Source: Marvinbryantia formatexigens DSM 14469 (lineage in GTDB: Bacteria > Bacillota > Clostridia > Lachnospirales > Lachnospiraceae). From it: a DNA stretch of 64,000 bases. Positions 25,539-34,747 of this stretch are shown here, one piece after another. The position numbers and the translations under genes were made by a program. How positions within the stretch are numbered: the stretch's first letter is position 1; each line of letters starts with the position of its first letter. The notes under the pieces are model-generated. The model worked only from the letters and a program-made list of their open reading frames with translations, was not told the DNA's origin and did no database searches. The stretch is from positions 2,211,001 to 2,275,000 of the forward strand of contig NZ_CP102268.1 in the NCBI RefSeq assembly GCF_025148285.1, read 5' to 3'.

Positions 25539-26371
25539 GAAAGAGCAGAAAATTTTCCGTAAGCGGCGGATTATCCTATCTTTATTTAACCATTCTTGCC
25601 ATTGTTTCGGTTTTTCCGCTGCTGTGGCTGCTGGTATCCGCTTTTAAATCCAGCAATGAAATGCTGGGAAATCCGACCTCCTTCTGGCCGAAGGAATGGA
25701 CGCTGGAGAATTTTAAGACCGTTCTGGTTACGCTGAATTTTACGGTGAATATCAAAAACAGCCTGATTGTGGCGCTGTCCACGACGCTTATCTGTACCGT
25801 GATTGCGGCGCTGGCAGCTTACGGTATCATCCGTTTTTTCCCGAAGCTGGGAAACATCATGACAAAGATGCTGATTACATCGTACATGTTCCCGGCAATC
25901 ATGCTGGTGATTCCTTACGCGGTCGTCATGGGAAAAATAGGACTGACGAATACGCGCGGCGGACTGGTACTGGTTTATCTGTCTTTCAGCGTACCGTATG
26001 CCGTCTGGATGCTGATAGGATTTTTTAAAACGGTTCCCGTGGAGATTGAGGAGGCGGCGCGAATCGACGGCGCCAACCGCATCCAGGTTTTTGCAAGAGT
26101 TGTGGTGCCCCTCGTGCGTCCGGGTATTGTATCTACAGCAATCTATACATTTATCAACGCATGGAATGAATTTTTGTATGCAATGCTGCTGGTCAGCAGC
26201 TCCAGCAAATCTGCACTGTCGGTGGCGGTCAAAACGCTGTCAGCCGCCGATATTGTGGACTGGGGAGCACTGATGGCAGCCAGCGCGCTGGTCGTTCTGC
26301 CGTCAATCGTATTCTTCTGTCTTATTCAGAATAAGCTTGCCGGAGGACTTTCGGACGGTGCGGTGAAGTAG
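25535..26371 (+). CDS. Sugar ABC transporter permease (MalG type)
   Basis: About 278 residues when started at 25535, which lies behind AAAGGAGGAGAAGCG; an upstream in-frame ATG at 25514 lacks a site. Six helices are predicted and the coupling motif EIEEAARIDGANRIQVFARV is clear. It completes the importer with the proteins at 23152 and 24624. Confidence 0.9.
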   Translation: MRKSRKFSVSGGLSYLYLTILAIVSVFPLLWLLVSAFKSSNEMLGNPTSFWPKEWTLENFKTVLVTLNFTVNIKNSLIVALSTTLICTVIAALAAYGIIRFFPKLGNIMTKMLITSYMFPAIMLVIPYAVVMGKIGLTNTRGGLVLVYLSFSVPYAVWMLIGFFKTVPVEIEEAARIDGANRIQVFARVVVPLVRPGIVSTAIYTFINAWNEFLYAMLLVSSSSKSALSVAVKTLSAADIVDWGALMAASALVVLPSIVFFCLIQNKLAGGLSDGAVK

Positions 26372-26374
26372 AAA

Positions 26375-26450
26375 TGATGTTGGGGTTCCAGGGGCTTACA
26401 CTCACTATAGAGCTGGCTCATGTGGGTTCAGACCTTTTGACCCTGGCATC
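26375..26450 (+). promoter_or_regulatory. Inter-cistronic hairpin before the dehydrogenase
   Basis: GATG plus CCAGGG (26375-26393) can pair with CCCTGGCATC (26441-26450), forming a stem across a 47-base loop between the permease and dehydrogenase genes. It may protect the upstream mRNA. Confidence 0.35.
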
Positions 26451-26484
26451 AAAAAATATAAATATCGAAAGGATGAGAAAGATT

Positions 26485-27615
26485 ATGCAGACAATCGGTT
26501 ATGCAGTGGTTGGTACAGGATATTTTGGAGCTGAGCTGGGAAGAATCATGGCAGGACAGGAGGGAGCGAAAATCGTGGCGGTCCTCGACCCGGAGAATGG
26601 ACGTGCAATCGCAGAGGAATACGGATGTGATCTGGAGACAGACCTTGATACGCTCTGCGCGCGTGAGGACGTGGATGCGGTAATCGTCGCAACACCCAAT
26701 TATCAGCATAAGGAGCCGGTGCTGGCGGCGGCGCGGCACGGGAAAAATGTTTTTTGTGAAAAGCCAATCGCACTGAGCTATGCGGACTGTGACGAGATGG
26801 TCAGAGCCTGCCAGGAGGCGGGGGTAATCTTTATGGCGGGACACGTCATGAATTTTTTCCGGAGCGTGCATCATGCGAAGCAGTTAATCAATGAGGGAAA
26901 GATAGGAAAAGTGCTGTACTGTCATTCGGCGCGCAACGGCTGGGAGGAGCCGCAGCCTTCGGTCAGCTGGAAAAAGGTGCGGGCAAAATCGGGCGGCCAT
27001 CTTTATCACCACATTCACGAGCTGGACTGTATCCAGTTTATCATGGGACCGGCGGCGCAGGTCACTATGACCGGCGGAAATGTGGCGCACCGGGGACCGC
27101 AGTTCGGGGACGAGGATGATATGCTGTTTTTGTCTCTGGAGTTTGGCAACAATACCTATGCGATTTGCGAGTATGGCTCCGCCTTCCGTTACCCGGAGCA
27201 TTACGTTCTGATTCAGGGAACAAAGGGAGCTATCCGGATTGACATGTGCAACGTGGGAATGACGGTACATACGGAAGAAGGTGATGAGCATTATCTGACG
27301 CATGAGACAAAGGAGGAGGACGACGACCGCACCCGGATTTATCACAGCACGCAGATGGACGGGGCGATTATGTACGGAAAGCCCGGAAAGCTGCCGCCGA
27401 TGTGGCTGCACAGCATCATGAAAAAGGAAATGGCGTATTTTAACGGTCTGATGCACGGGGAAAAGCCGGATGACGAATTCAGGGATTTGCTTAACGGAAA
27501 AGCTGCCCGCGCGGCGATTGCCACGGCGGACGCAGCGACCCTCTCCCTGCGGGAAAATAGAAAGGTCTGCGTCTCGGAGATTACGGAGGGCTGCCGGAGG
27601 CAGACAACAATATAA
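26485..27615 (+). CDS. Gfo/Idh/MocA-family oxidoreductase
   Basis: A 376-residue NAD(P)-dependent sugar dehydrogenase-type enzyme. The Rossmann fingerprint VVGTGYFGAELGRIMAG is at the N-terminus. CEKPIALSYADCDEMVRA contains the EKP signature with the catalytic Lys, and YHHIHELDCIQFIMG carries the His/Asp residues of the active site. The start is put at 26485, 12 bases after AAAGGA; ATGs further up overlap the binding site or lack one. Members oxidise or reduce cyclitols, sugars and sugar acids. Its place after the permease genes suggests that it acts first on the imported compound, such as an inositol or a modified hexose (inference). Confidence 0.88.
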   Translation: MQTIGYAVVGTGYFGAELGRIMAGQEGAKIVAVLDPENGRAIAEEYGCDLETDLDTLCAREDVDAVIVATPNYQHKEPVLAAARHGKNVFCEKPIALSYADCDEMVRACQEAGVIFMAGHVMNFFRSVHHAKQLINEGKIGKVLYCHSARNGWEEPQPSVSWKKVRAKSGGHLYHHIHELDCIQFIMGPAAQVTMTGGNVAHRGPQFGDEDDMLFLSLEFGNNTYAICEYGSAFRYPEHYVLIQGTKGAIRIDMCNVGMTVHTEEGDEHYLTHETKEEDDDRTRIYHSTQMDGAIMYGKPGKLPPMWLHSIMKKEMAYFNGLMHGEKPDDEFRDLLNGKAARAAIATADAATLSLRENRKVCVSEITEGCRRQTTI

Positions 27616-27757
27616 GGAAACGGATGGAAAGGGGAACGGAGGCGTTCCTCTTTCGTTTACCATTTTATAGCACAAATCTGCTGCAAAATAATGCTACTCT
27701 AAAGCTCTTGTTGTTAAAATCAAACAAAATAATGCGGTCGAATCCTGCTATTGTCTA

Positions 27758-27787
27758 GTGACAGATAGCGCCTATCTGTGGTATAGT
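27758..27787 (+). promoter_or_regulatory. Promoter with a palindromic operator in its spacer
   Basis: ACAGATAG and CTATCTGT are perfect 8-bp inverted arms separated by three bases (27761-27779). They fill the spacer between a -35-like GTGACA (27758-27763) and TATAGT (27782-27787). A dimeric repressor bound here would block RNA polymerase at the monosaccharide ABC operon. Confidence 0.65.
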
Positions 27788-27833
27788 CAAAATACCGAAA
27801 ACGGAATAAAATTGTAAACGGAGGAAATGCAAA

Positions 27834-28886
27834 ATGAACAAAAAAATTTTAACAGCAGCTCTCGCAGCTACGATGCTGGCAGGTCTTGGACTTACCGCTG
27901 GTGCAGAAGGTGAAACGATTGGCGTTGCAATGCCGACACAGGACCTTCAGAGATGGAACCAGGACGGCGAAAACATGAAGGCTCAGCTGGAAGAGAAAGG
28001 CTACGTAGTAGACCTTCAGTATGCAGGAAATGATTCCGCTACACAGGCTTCCCAGATCGAGAACATGATCGCTAACGGCGACCAGCTTCTGGTTGTTGCT
28101 TCCATCGACGGCGACTCCCTTGGAACCGTTCTTGCGCAGGCAAAAGAAGCAGGCATCCCGGTTATCGCATATGACCGTCTGATCATGAACACGGATGCAG
28201 TTTCCTACTATGCAACCTTCGATAACTACCTGGTAGGTAAGACACAGGGTGAATTCCTTGTAGACGCTCTGGATCTGGAGAACCAGGATGGACCGTTCAA
28301 CCTGGAAATGGTAACAGGCGATCCGGGCGACAACAACGTAAACTTCTTCTTCGGCGGCGCTATGGACGTTCTTCAGCCGTACATCGATGCAGGCAAGCTG
28401 GTTGTTCCGTCTGGTCAGATGACAAAAGATGAAGTAGCTACCCTTAACTGGGCAACCGACGCTGCACAGTCCAGATTCGAGAACATCCTGTCCTCCAACT
28501 ATGCAGACGGCACGACTCTTCATGCAGTGCTTGCTTCCAACGACTCCACAGCACTTGGCGTTGTGAATGCTCTGGCAGCTAACTACACTGGCGAGTACCC
28601 GATCATTACCGGTCAGGACTGCGATATCGCAAACGTTCCGCACATCGTTGATGGCACACAGGCTATGTCCGTATTCAAGGATACCCGTGCTCTGGCATCC
28701 AAGGTTGTTGAAATGGTTGACGCTATCATCACAGGAGCTGAGGTTCCGGTAAATGATACTGAGACATATGACAACGGCACAGGCGTTATCCCGTCATTCC
28801 TTTGCGAACCGACAGCAGTTACCGCTGATAATTACAAAGAGATTCTGATTGATTCCGGTTACTACACAGAGGATCAGATTCAGTAA
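27834..28886 (+). CDS. Monosaccharide ABC transporter binding protein (ChvE type)
   Basis: A 350-residue exported protein of the periplasmic binding protein type 1 (ribose/xylose) fold. The signal peptide ends near LTAGAEGE. The ligand-site pattern is IGVAMPTQDLQRWNQDGENM at the mature N-terminus, VIAYDRLIMNTDAVSYYATF near residue 110, and ASNDSTALGVVNAL and TGQDCDIANV later. It is most like the multiple-sugar binding proteins ChvE and XylF, which bind xylose, arabinose, glucose or galactose. The dense use of a few codons suggests very high expression. It is followed by a hairpin and then by its ATPase and permease. Confidence 0.92.
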   Translation: MNKKILTAALAATMLAGLGLTAGAEGETIGVAMPTQDLQRWNQDGENMKAQLEEKGYVVDLQYAGNDSATQASQIENMIANGDQLLVVASIDGDSLGTVLAQAKEAGIPVIAYDRLIMNTDAVSYYATFDNYLVGKTQGEFLVDALDLENQDGPFNLEMVTGDPGDNNVNFFFGGAMDVLQPYIDAGKLVVPSGQMTKDEVATLNWATDAAQSRFENILSSNYADGTTLHAVLASNDSTALGVVNALAANYTGEYPIITGQDCDIANVPHIVDGTQAMSVFKDTRALASKVVEMVDAIITGAEVPVNDTETYDNGTGVIPSFLCEPTAVTADNYKEILIDSGYYTEDQIQ

Positions 28887-28911
28887 GAAACAGGCAGCAA
28901 TAGAGTTTTAT

Positions 28912-28941
28912 ACAGGCGGGCTTTGCGTCCGCCTGTTCTTG
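28912..28941 (+). terminator. Attenuating hairpin between binding protein and ATPase genes
   Basis: ACAGGCGG and CCGCCTGT form an 8-bp stem followed by a short T-rich tail, probably lowering downstream transcript relative to the binding-protein gene. Confidence 0.65.
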
Positions 28942-29023
28942 ATGATACCCGTGCCGGAGGGGGCATGTGCAGACAGCTCCTGCGGGCGCGCAAATATTAT
29001 CTGAAAGTTTGGAGGGAGCAATT

Positions 29024-30562
29024 TTGGCAAAAATACTGCTGGAAATGAAAAATATTACCAAAACATTCCCCGGTGTAAAGGCACTTGACAACGTAAATCT
29101 TCAGGTGGAGGAGGGCGAGATCCACGCGCTTGTCGGCGAGAACGGAGCGGGCAAATCCACACTGATGAACGTGCTGTCCGGCGTCTATCCTTTCGGCTCT
29201 TATGAGGGCGATATCATCTACGACGGCGAGGTGTGTAAATTCCATCATATTAAAGAGAGCGAAGAGAAAGGGATTGTTATTATTCACCAGGAGCTTGCGC
29301 TGATTCCGTACATGTCGATCGGCGAGAACATGTTCCTGGGAAATGAACGCGGAAAAAAAGCTTCTATCAACTGGGACGAGACCTATGGGGAAGCTGAAAA
29401 ATATATGAGACAGGTGGGACTGACGGAATCCTCCCGCACACTGATCAAGGACATCGGCGTTGGCAAGCAGCAGCTTGTGGAAATCGCAAAGGCGCTTGCG
29501 AAGAATGCGAAGCTTCTGATCCTGGACGAGCCGACGTCTTCCCTGAATGAGACGGATTCCAAGGCGCTGCTCGACCTGCTTCTGAAATTTAAAAAAGAGG
29601 GAATGACCTGTATCATTATCACGCACAAGCTGAACGAGGTTTCCTATGTAGCGGATAAGATTACCGTCATTCGCGATGGCTCCACGATTGAGACGCTGGT
29701 GAAGGGCGTGGACGAATTTACCGAGGACCGCATCATCAAGGGCATGGTCGGACGTGAGATCGCAGACCGTTTCCCGAAACGCCACGGTGTGAAAATCGGC
29801 GATGTAAATATGGAAGTGAAAAACTGGACGGTTTACCACCCTGTTTACAGCGAGCGCAAGGTGGTGGATAACGTTTCCATCAAGGTGCGCAAGGGCGAGG
29901 TGGTCGGAATCTCCGGTCTGATGGGCGCAGGACGTACCGAGCTTGCAAAGAGTGTTTTTGGAAAGAGCTATGGAAGCAATATCAGCGGAACGCTGCTTCT
30001 GAACGGACAGGAAGTACATTTAAAGAATGCGCGCGACGCCATTCATCACAAGCTTGCATATGTGACGGAGGACCGCAAGGGCGATGGACTGATCCTTTCC
30101 AATTCCATTAAGACCAACACGACGCTGGCAAACCTGGAGGGCGTCAGCGACGGCATGGTGATTGATAAGGACAAGGAATACGCCGTGGCTGTGGAATATA
30201 AGGAAAAGCTGAAAACAAAGTGTCCGACAGTGGAACAGAACGTCGGAAACCTGAGCGGTGGAAACCAGCAGAAGGTGCTGCTGGCAAAATGGATGTTTGC
30301 AGATCCGGATATTCTGATTCTGGACGAACCGACCAGAGGTATCGATGTCGGTGCAAAATACGAGATTTACTGTATCATCAATGATCTGGTAGCGGCTGGA
30401 AAATCAGTGATCATGATTTCCTCCGAGCTTCCGGAGGTATTGGGAATGTCAGACAGAATCTATGTCATGAACGAGGGAAGGATCGCCGGCGAGCTGACGC
30501 AGGCGGAGGCGACGCAGGAGAAGATTATGGCATGTATTCTGAAGTCGAGTAAAGGAGAGTAA
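29024..30562 (+). CDS. mmsA: Monosaccharide ABC transporter ATPase (MmsA/XylG type)
   Basis: A TTG start at 29024 is chosen because GGAGGG lies eight bases upstream and the resulting 512 residues match the family length; the next ATG is at 29048. It has two tandem ATPase domains. The first has Walker [17 protein letters not shown], signature-region [16 protein letters not shown] and Walker [14 protein letters not shown]. The second has a degenerate Walker A ([14 protein letters not shown]), signature [14 protein letters not shown] and Walker [15 protein letters not shown]. This asymmetry is normal for sugar ABC ATPases of the CUT2 class. It energises import with the neighbouring permease and ChvE-like binding protein. 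Confidence 0.92.
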   Translation: MAKILLEMKNITKTFPGVKALDNVNLQVEEGEIHALVGENGAGKSTLMNVLSGVYPFGSYEGDIIYDGEVCKFHHIKESEEKGIVIIHQELALIPYMSIGENMFLGNERGKKASINWDETYGEAEKYMRQVGLTESSRTLIKDIGVGKQQLVEIAKALAKNAKLLILDEPTSSLNETDSKALLDLLLKFKKEGMTCIIITHKLNEVSYVADKITVIRDGSTIETLVKGVDEFTEDRIIKGMVGREIADRFPKRHGVKIGDVNMEVKNWTVYHPVYSERKVVDNVSIKVRKGEVVGISGLMGAGRTELAKSVFGKSYGSNISGTLLLNGQEVHLKNARDAIHHKLAYVTEDRKGDGLILSNSIKTNTTLANLEGVSDGMVIDKDKEYAVAVEYKEKLKTKCPTVEQNVGNLSGGNQQKVLLAKWMFADPDILILDEPTRGIDVGAKYEIYCIINDLVAAGKSVIMISSELPEVLGMSDRIYVMNEGRIAGELTQAEATQEKIMACILKSSKGE

Positions 30563-30565
30563 GAG

Positions 30566-31741
30566 ATGAATAGCGCAAAAGTAAGAGATTTTATCACAAA
30601 ATATACCATGATAATTGTATTGGTGCTGGTAACACTGTTCTTCACCTGGGGCACACAGGGAAAGATTCTGTTCCCGCAGAATATTACAAACCTCATTTCA
30701 CAGAATGCTTACGTGTTCGTTCTGGCAACCGGTATGCTGCTCTGTATCTTAACCGGCGGTAACATCGACCTTTCCGTTGGTTCCGTTGTCTGCTTCGTCG
30801 GTGCGGTAGGCGGTGTTCTTATGGAAAACATGGGCGTTCCGGTTTTCGTTGCAGTCATTCTGATGCTGCTCCTCGGCGCTCTGATCGGCGCATGGCAGGC
30901 GTTCTGGATCGCGTTCTTCCGCATCCCGCCATTCATCACCACACTGTCCGGTATGCTTGTGTTCCGCGGACTTTCCAACGTCGTGCTCGGCGGTAAGACG
31001 CTTCCGATTAAATCGGAGACCTTCACGGTTCTGTTCGGCGGCGGCGCAAACTGCTACGTTCCGGATTTCCTCGGAGGCGGAGAGGGACTGAACCGCGTAG
31101 CGATGGCGGCAGGTATTATCGCATGTCTGATTTACATATTCGTGACGGTGCGCGGTCATATGAACCGTAAGAAAAAAGGCTACGAGACAGGAAACGTGGC
31201 GGCAATGTATATCAAGATGATCATCATCTGCGCAGTGATTATGTTCCTCACTGTGAAGCTGGCGCAGCACAAGGGTATCCCGACTTCTCTGGTATGGGTT
31301 CTGATTGTAGTGCTGATTTACGGTTATATTACAAGCAAGACGACTATCGGACGTTATTTCTATGCGGTCGGCGGCAATGAGAAAGCGACAAAGCTTTCCG
31401 GTATCAATACCGACATGGTTTACTTTATCGCGTACACCAACATGGGCTTTCTTTCAGCGCTGGCAGGTATGCTCACCATCGCGCGTCTGACCTCCGCACA
31501 GCCCACCTACGGGCAGAACTATGAAATGGACGCTATCGGCTCCTGCTTTATCGGCGGTGCTTCCGCATACGGCGGAATCGGTACTGTGCCGGGCGTTATC
31601 GTCGGCGCGCTGCTCATGGGTATCATCAACCAGGGTATGTCCATCATGGGTACTGACCAGAACATGCAGAAGGTTGTAAAAGGTCTTGTACTTCTGGCGG
31701 CGGTTATCTTCGACGTTGTATCAAAGAAGAAATCTTCATAA
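30566..31741 (+). CDS. mmsB: Monosaccharide ABC transporter permease (MmsB/XylH type)
   Basis: A 391-residue CUT2-class permease with around ten hydrophobic stretches. Family marks are LCILTGGNIDLSVGSVVCFV near residue 65, RIPPFITTLSGMLVFRGL, and the coupling region YFYAVGGNEKATKLSGINTD. The final segment GGASAYGGIGTVPGVIVGAL is also typical. It starts three bases after the ATPase stop, behind AAAGGAGAGTAAG, so the two are coupled. A terminator follows. Confidence 0.92.
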   Translation: MNSAKVRDFITKYTMIIVLVLVTLFFTWGTQGKILFPQNITNLISQNAYVFVLATGMLLCILTGGNIDLSVGSVVCFVGAVGGVLMENMGVPVFVAVILMLLLGALIGAWQAFWIAFFRIPPFITTLSGMLVFRGLSNVVLGGKTLPIKSETFTVLFGGGANCYVPDFLGGGEGLNRVAMAAGIIACLIYIFVTVRGHMNRKKKGYETGNVAAMYIKMIIICAVIMFLTVKLAQHKGIPTSLVWVLIVVLIYGYITSKTTIGRYFYAVGGNEKATKLSGINTDMVYFIAYTNMGFLSALAGMLTIARLTSAQPTYGQNYEMDAIGSCFIGGASAYGGIGTVPGVIVGALLMGIINQGMSIMGTDQNMQKVVKGLVLLAAVIFDVVSKKKSS

Positions 31742-31788
31742 CCTCATAACTGTCCACTGCGGACAGGCTTCTTATGGGCTCCCCCATA

Positions 31789-31830
31789 TTCCCGGAACGC
31801 GGCTTTGCGGCTGCGCTCCGGGATTTTTTT
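31789..31830 (+). terminator. Rho-independent terminator
   Basis: TCCCGGA and TCCGGGA with GCG/CGC inside form a stem followed by seven T residues. A shorter hairpin, CTGTCC/GGACAG, lies just upstream at 31750-31766. Confidence 0.85.
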
Positions 31831-31840
31831 CACATGAATC

Positions 31841-31897
31841 TTACCCGTATTTTACATTTCTGTGATAACGGACTTTACATTTACCTGTTAATCTATA
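31841..31897 (+). promoter_or_regulatory. Candidate Pho box before pstS
   Basis: TTTACATTT occurs at 31851 and 31874. Each copy is followed by a TGT-TAA-like half (TGTGATAAC and TGTTAATC), so a unit of about 23 bp is repeated. Repeats on the same helix face before a phosphate transporter are the expected layout of PhoP/PhoB binding sites. A weak -10 (CTATAC) follows. Confidence 0.55.
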
Positions 31898-31962
31898 CGT
31901 GCAGGGCGGGAAAGAAGCCCTGGTAAAACTAAATTTCGTGATAAGACGAGGAGAAGAAAACG

Positions 31963-32829
31963 ATGAGAAAGATGACAGGTACTATTTTAGCAGCAGGTAT
32001 GGCAGCAGCTCTGGCAGCAGCTCCGGTAATGGCAGCAGATATCAACGAGGCAAATATTTCCGTAATTTCCCGTGAGGATGGTTCGGGTACAAGAGGAGCA
32101 TTCATCGAGCTGTTTGGCGTAGAAGAGAAGAATGACGCAGGCGAGAAGGTAGATAACACCACCGTAGATGCAAGCGTTACAAACAACACCGCAGTTATGA
32201 TGTCTACCGTAGCAGGAAATACCTACGCAATCGGATATATTTCCCTTGGTTCTCTGAACGACACCGTAAAGGCAGTAAAGATCGACGGCGCAGAAGCAAC
32301 TGTAGAAAACATCAAATCGGGCGAATACAAGGTTTCCAGACCGTTCAACATCGCAACGAAGGATGAAGTAAGCGAAGTAGCACAGGATTTCATCAACTAT
32401 ATTCTCAGCCCGGAAGGACAGGCAGTTGTTGAAGAAAACGGTTATATCGCAATCGACGACGTAGCAGATTATACCAGCACAGGAGCAGAGGGCAAGGTAG
32501 TTGTTGCAGGTTCCTCTTCCGTAACACCGGTAATGGAGAAGCTGAAAGAAGCATATGCGGAAGTAAACCCGAACGCAGAGGTTGAAATCCAGACAAGCGA
32601 TTCTACAACAGGTATGACCTCCACAATCGACGGTATCTGCGATATCGGTATGGCATCCAGAGAACTGAAAGACAGCGAAACGGAAGCAGGTCTGACATCT
32701 ACCCAGATTGCAATCGATGGTATTGCGGTAATTGTAAACAACGAAAATCCGGTTGAGGATCTGACCTCTGAGCAGGTAAAGAGCATCTACACAGGCGAGA
32801 CAACTGTATGGGGCGACGTACTTCAGTAA
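31963..32829 (+). CDS. pstS: Phosphate-binding protein PstS with permuted domain order
   Basis: A 288-residue exported binding protein with a signal peptide ending near APVMAADI. The first half reads NISVISREDGSGTRGAFIEL, TNNTAVMMSTVAGNTYAIGY and VSRPFNIATKDEV, ending with FINYILSPEGQAVVEENGYI; in ordinary PstS these belong to the second half. The second half reads KVVVAGSSSVTPVMEKLKEAYAEV, then the Ser/Thr-rich DSTTGMTSTIDGICDIGMASREL and AIDGIAVIVNNENPVEDLT, normally the N-terminal half. The protein therefore looks circularly permuted, with both phosphate-contacting loops (SREDGSGTR and GSSSVTPVM) retained. It is the first gene of the pst operon. Confidence 0.87.
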   Translation: MRKMTGTILAAGMAAALAAAPVMAADINEANISVISREDGSGTRGAFIELFGVEEKNDAGEKVDNTTVDASVTNNTAVMMSTVAGNTYAIGYISLGSLNDTVKAVKIDGAEATVENIKSGEYKVSRPFNIATKDEVSEVAQDFINYILSPEGQAVVEENGYIAIDDVADYTSTGAEGKVVVAGSSSVTPVMEKLKEAYAEVNPNAEVEIQTSDSTTGMTSTIDGICDIGMASRELKDSETEAGLTSTQIAIDGIAVIVNNENPVEDLTSEQVKSIYTGETTVWGDVLQ

Positions 32830-32938
32830 AGTAAGGAACGGACGGTTACTGCGGGCAAAGTAAGCAGTAACACCGGACGGGGTACTGCAAGGCAGGCTGC
32901 ATACGGTGCCCCCGAAGAAAAAGGTCGGGAGAACGATT

Positions 32939-33802
32939 ATGAAGCAAGGCTTACTTAAAGAAAAAATTATGCAGGCGGTGTTTTTTGTAGCCGCCTGCGC
33001 CTCCATCCTGGCGGTGGCGCTGATTTGTATTTTCCTGTTCGCGAATGGCGTCCCGGCGATGGCAAAAATTGGTTTATTTGATTTTCTGACAGGACAGACA
33101 TGGAAGCCGGGCAACAACATTTACGGTATCCTGCCGATGATTCTCGGCAGTATTTATGTGACAGCAGGAGCCGCGCTTATCGGTGTGCCGATCGGCATTC
33201 TGACGGCGGTCTTTATGGCGGAGTATTGCCCGAAGCAGATTTATAAACCGCTGAAAACCGCGACGGAGCTTCTTGCGGGAATCCCCTCGATTGTATATGG
33301 CTTTTTTGGACTGGTTGTGCTGGTCCCGGCTATACGGGCGCTGTTTCCGACGAAAACGGACGGCATGAGTATACTGACTGCGGCAATTCTGCTTGGCATG
33401 ATGATTCTTCCGACGATTATCGGTGTAAGCGAGGCGGCGCTCCGCGCAGTGCCGCGCAGCTACTATGAGGGTGCTCTGGCGCTTGGCGCCACAAAAGAAA
33501 GATGTATCTTTTCCGTAATGCTTCCGGCGGCAAAATCCGGTGTTATCGCAGCGGTAGTGCTCGGAATCGGACGTGCGGTCGGCGAGACGATGGCGGTTAT
33601 GATGATTGCCGGAAACCAGCCGCGTATGCCAAAAGGCGTTCTGCAGGGCGTGCGTACGCTGACGACAAACATTGTGCTGGAAATGGGCTATGCTACCGAT
33701 TTGCACAGAGAGGCGCTGATTGCTACGGCTGTGGTGCTGTTCGTGTTCATATTAATTATCAACTTTACGGTAGCGTTTTTAAACCGGAAGGCAGAAAATT
33801 AG
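32939..33802 (+). CDS. pstC: Phosphate ABC transporter permease PstC
   Basis: A 287-residue permease started at 32939 behind GGGAGAACG; an upstream frame extension is not supported by a site. Six helices are predicted. Typical PstC segments are FDFLTGQTWKPGNNIYGILP, AGIPSIVYGFFGLVVLVP and, in the coupling region, ALGATKERCIFSVMLPAAKSG. With PstA it forms the phosphate channel. The 129-bp gap to pstA is filled by a 15-bp tandem repeat. Confidence 0.93.
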   Translation: MKQGLLKEKIMQAVFFVAACASILAVALICIFLFANGVPAMAKIGLFDFLTGQTWKPGNNIYGILPMILGSIYVTAGAALIGVPIGILTAVFMAEYCPKQIYKPLKTATELLAGIPSIVYGFFGLVVLVPAIRALFPTKTDGMSILTAAILLGMMILPTIIGVSEAALRAVPRSYYEGALALGATKERCIFSVMLPAAKSGVIAAVVLGIGRAVGETMAVMMIAGNQPRMPKGVLQGVRTLTTNIVLEMGYATDLHREALIATAVVLFVFILIINFTVAFLNRKAEN

Positions 33803-33808
33803 GCGAGC

Positions 33809-33922
33809 ATGACCAGGATGAACACGGACGATGTGAGCATGAATGGTGTGAGCACGGATGATGTGAGCATGACCAGGATGAGCGCGAATGATGTGAGCAC
33901 GGACAAGGCGAGTGTGGATTAG
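33809..33922 (+). CDS. Possible 37-residue ORF made of five-residue repeats between pstC and pstA
   Basis: A reading frame from ATG 33809 to TAG 33922 spans the whole pstC-pstA spacer and is built from seven five-codon units: MTRMN, TDDVS, MNGVS, TDDVS, MTRMS, ANDVS, TDKAS, then VD. The underlying DNA is a degenerate 15-bp tandem repeat (GATGTGAGCA core). Its stop codon overlaps the AGGAGAG ribosome binding site of pstA, which would allow translational coupling. The upstream site is weak (AGGCGAG only two bases before the ATG), so translation is uncertain and the array may simply be a spacer minisatellite. Confidence 0.35.
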   Translation: MTRMNTDDVSMNGVSTDDVSMTRMSANDVSTDKASVD

Positions 33923-33931
33923 GAGAGTATA

Positions 33932-34747
33932 ATGAAGAGTAAGATACAGAAATTTTTTGTGATGCTGTCGGCGGGAATTACATTTGCGGTGCTTCTGTTT
34001 CTGATAGCATACATATTAATAAAGGGCATTCCGAATCTGAAGCCATCACTTTTTGCATGGAACTATACCTCGGAAAATGTATCGATGCTGCCGGCGATTA
34101 TCAATACAATTTATATGACGGCGCTGGCGCTTCTGATTGCAGTGCCGCTGGGCATCTTTTCCGCGATTTATCTGGTGGAATACGCCAGCAAAAAAAATCC
34201 GTTTATCAATGTTATCCGTCTGACGACGGAAACGCTGTCCGGTATTCCTTCTATCGTATACGGATTGTTCGGTATGCTGTTTTTCGTAACAGCGCTGAAA
34301 TGGGGACTGTCTCTTCTTTCGGGCGCGTTTACCCTTTCCATTATGGTGCTCCCCTCTATTATGAGAACGACGGAGGAGGCGCTGAAGGCGGTGCCGGATT
34401 CCTACCGGGAGGGCAGCTTCGGACTGGGCGCCGGAAAGCTGCGCACCGTATTTCGTATTGTGCTTCCGGCAGCGGTGCCGGGTATCCTGTCCGGTGTCAT
34501 TCTGGCAATCGGAAGAATCGTCGGGGAAACGGCGGCGCTTATTTATACGGCAGGAACCGTGGCGGATGTGGCGGACAGCATTTTTGATTCCGGGCGTACC
34601 CTTGCCGTACATATGTACAATCTCTCCAGCGAGGGACTGCATGTGAACGAATCCTATGCGACGGCGGTCGTGCTGCTGGTACTGGTAGTTGCTATCAACA
34701 TGCTGTCGAACTTTGTTGCAAGACGCCTTGGCAGTCCGACAAAATAA
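33932..34747 (+). CDS. pstA: Phosphate ABC transporter permease PstA
   Basis: A 271-residue permease with six predicted helices. PstA features are YTSENVSMLPAIINTIYMTA, TETLSGIPSIVYGLFGMLFF and the coupling motif ALKAVPDSYREGSFGLGAGK. It starts behind AGGAGAGTATA. A 33-bp-unit repeat array separates it from pstB. Confidence 0.93.
   Translation: MKSKIQKFFVMLSAGITFAVLLFLIAYILIKGIPNLKPSLFAWNYTSENVSMLPAIINTIYMTALALLIAVPLGIFSAIYLVEYASKKNPFINVIRLTTETLSGIPSIVYGLFGMLFFVTALKWGLSLLSGAFTLSIMVLPSIMRTTEEALKAVPDSYREGSFGLGAGKLRTVFRIVLPAAVPGILSGVILAIGRIVGETAALIYTAGTVADVADSIFDSGRTLAVHMYNLSSEGLHVNESYATAVVLLVLVVAINMLSNFVARRLGSPTK

Noticed and set aside
23152-26371. Naming the second ABC operon for a specific sugar
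   Set aside because: Nothing in the binding protein or the neighbours identifies the ligand reliably.
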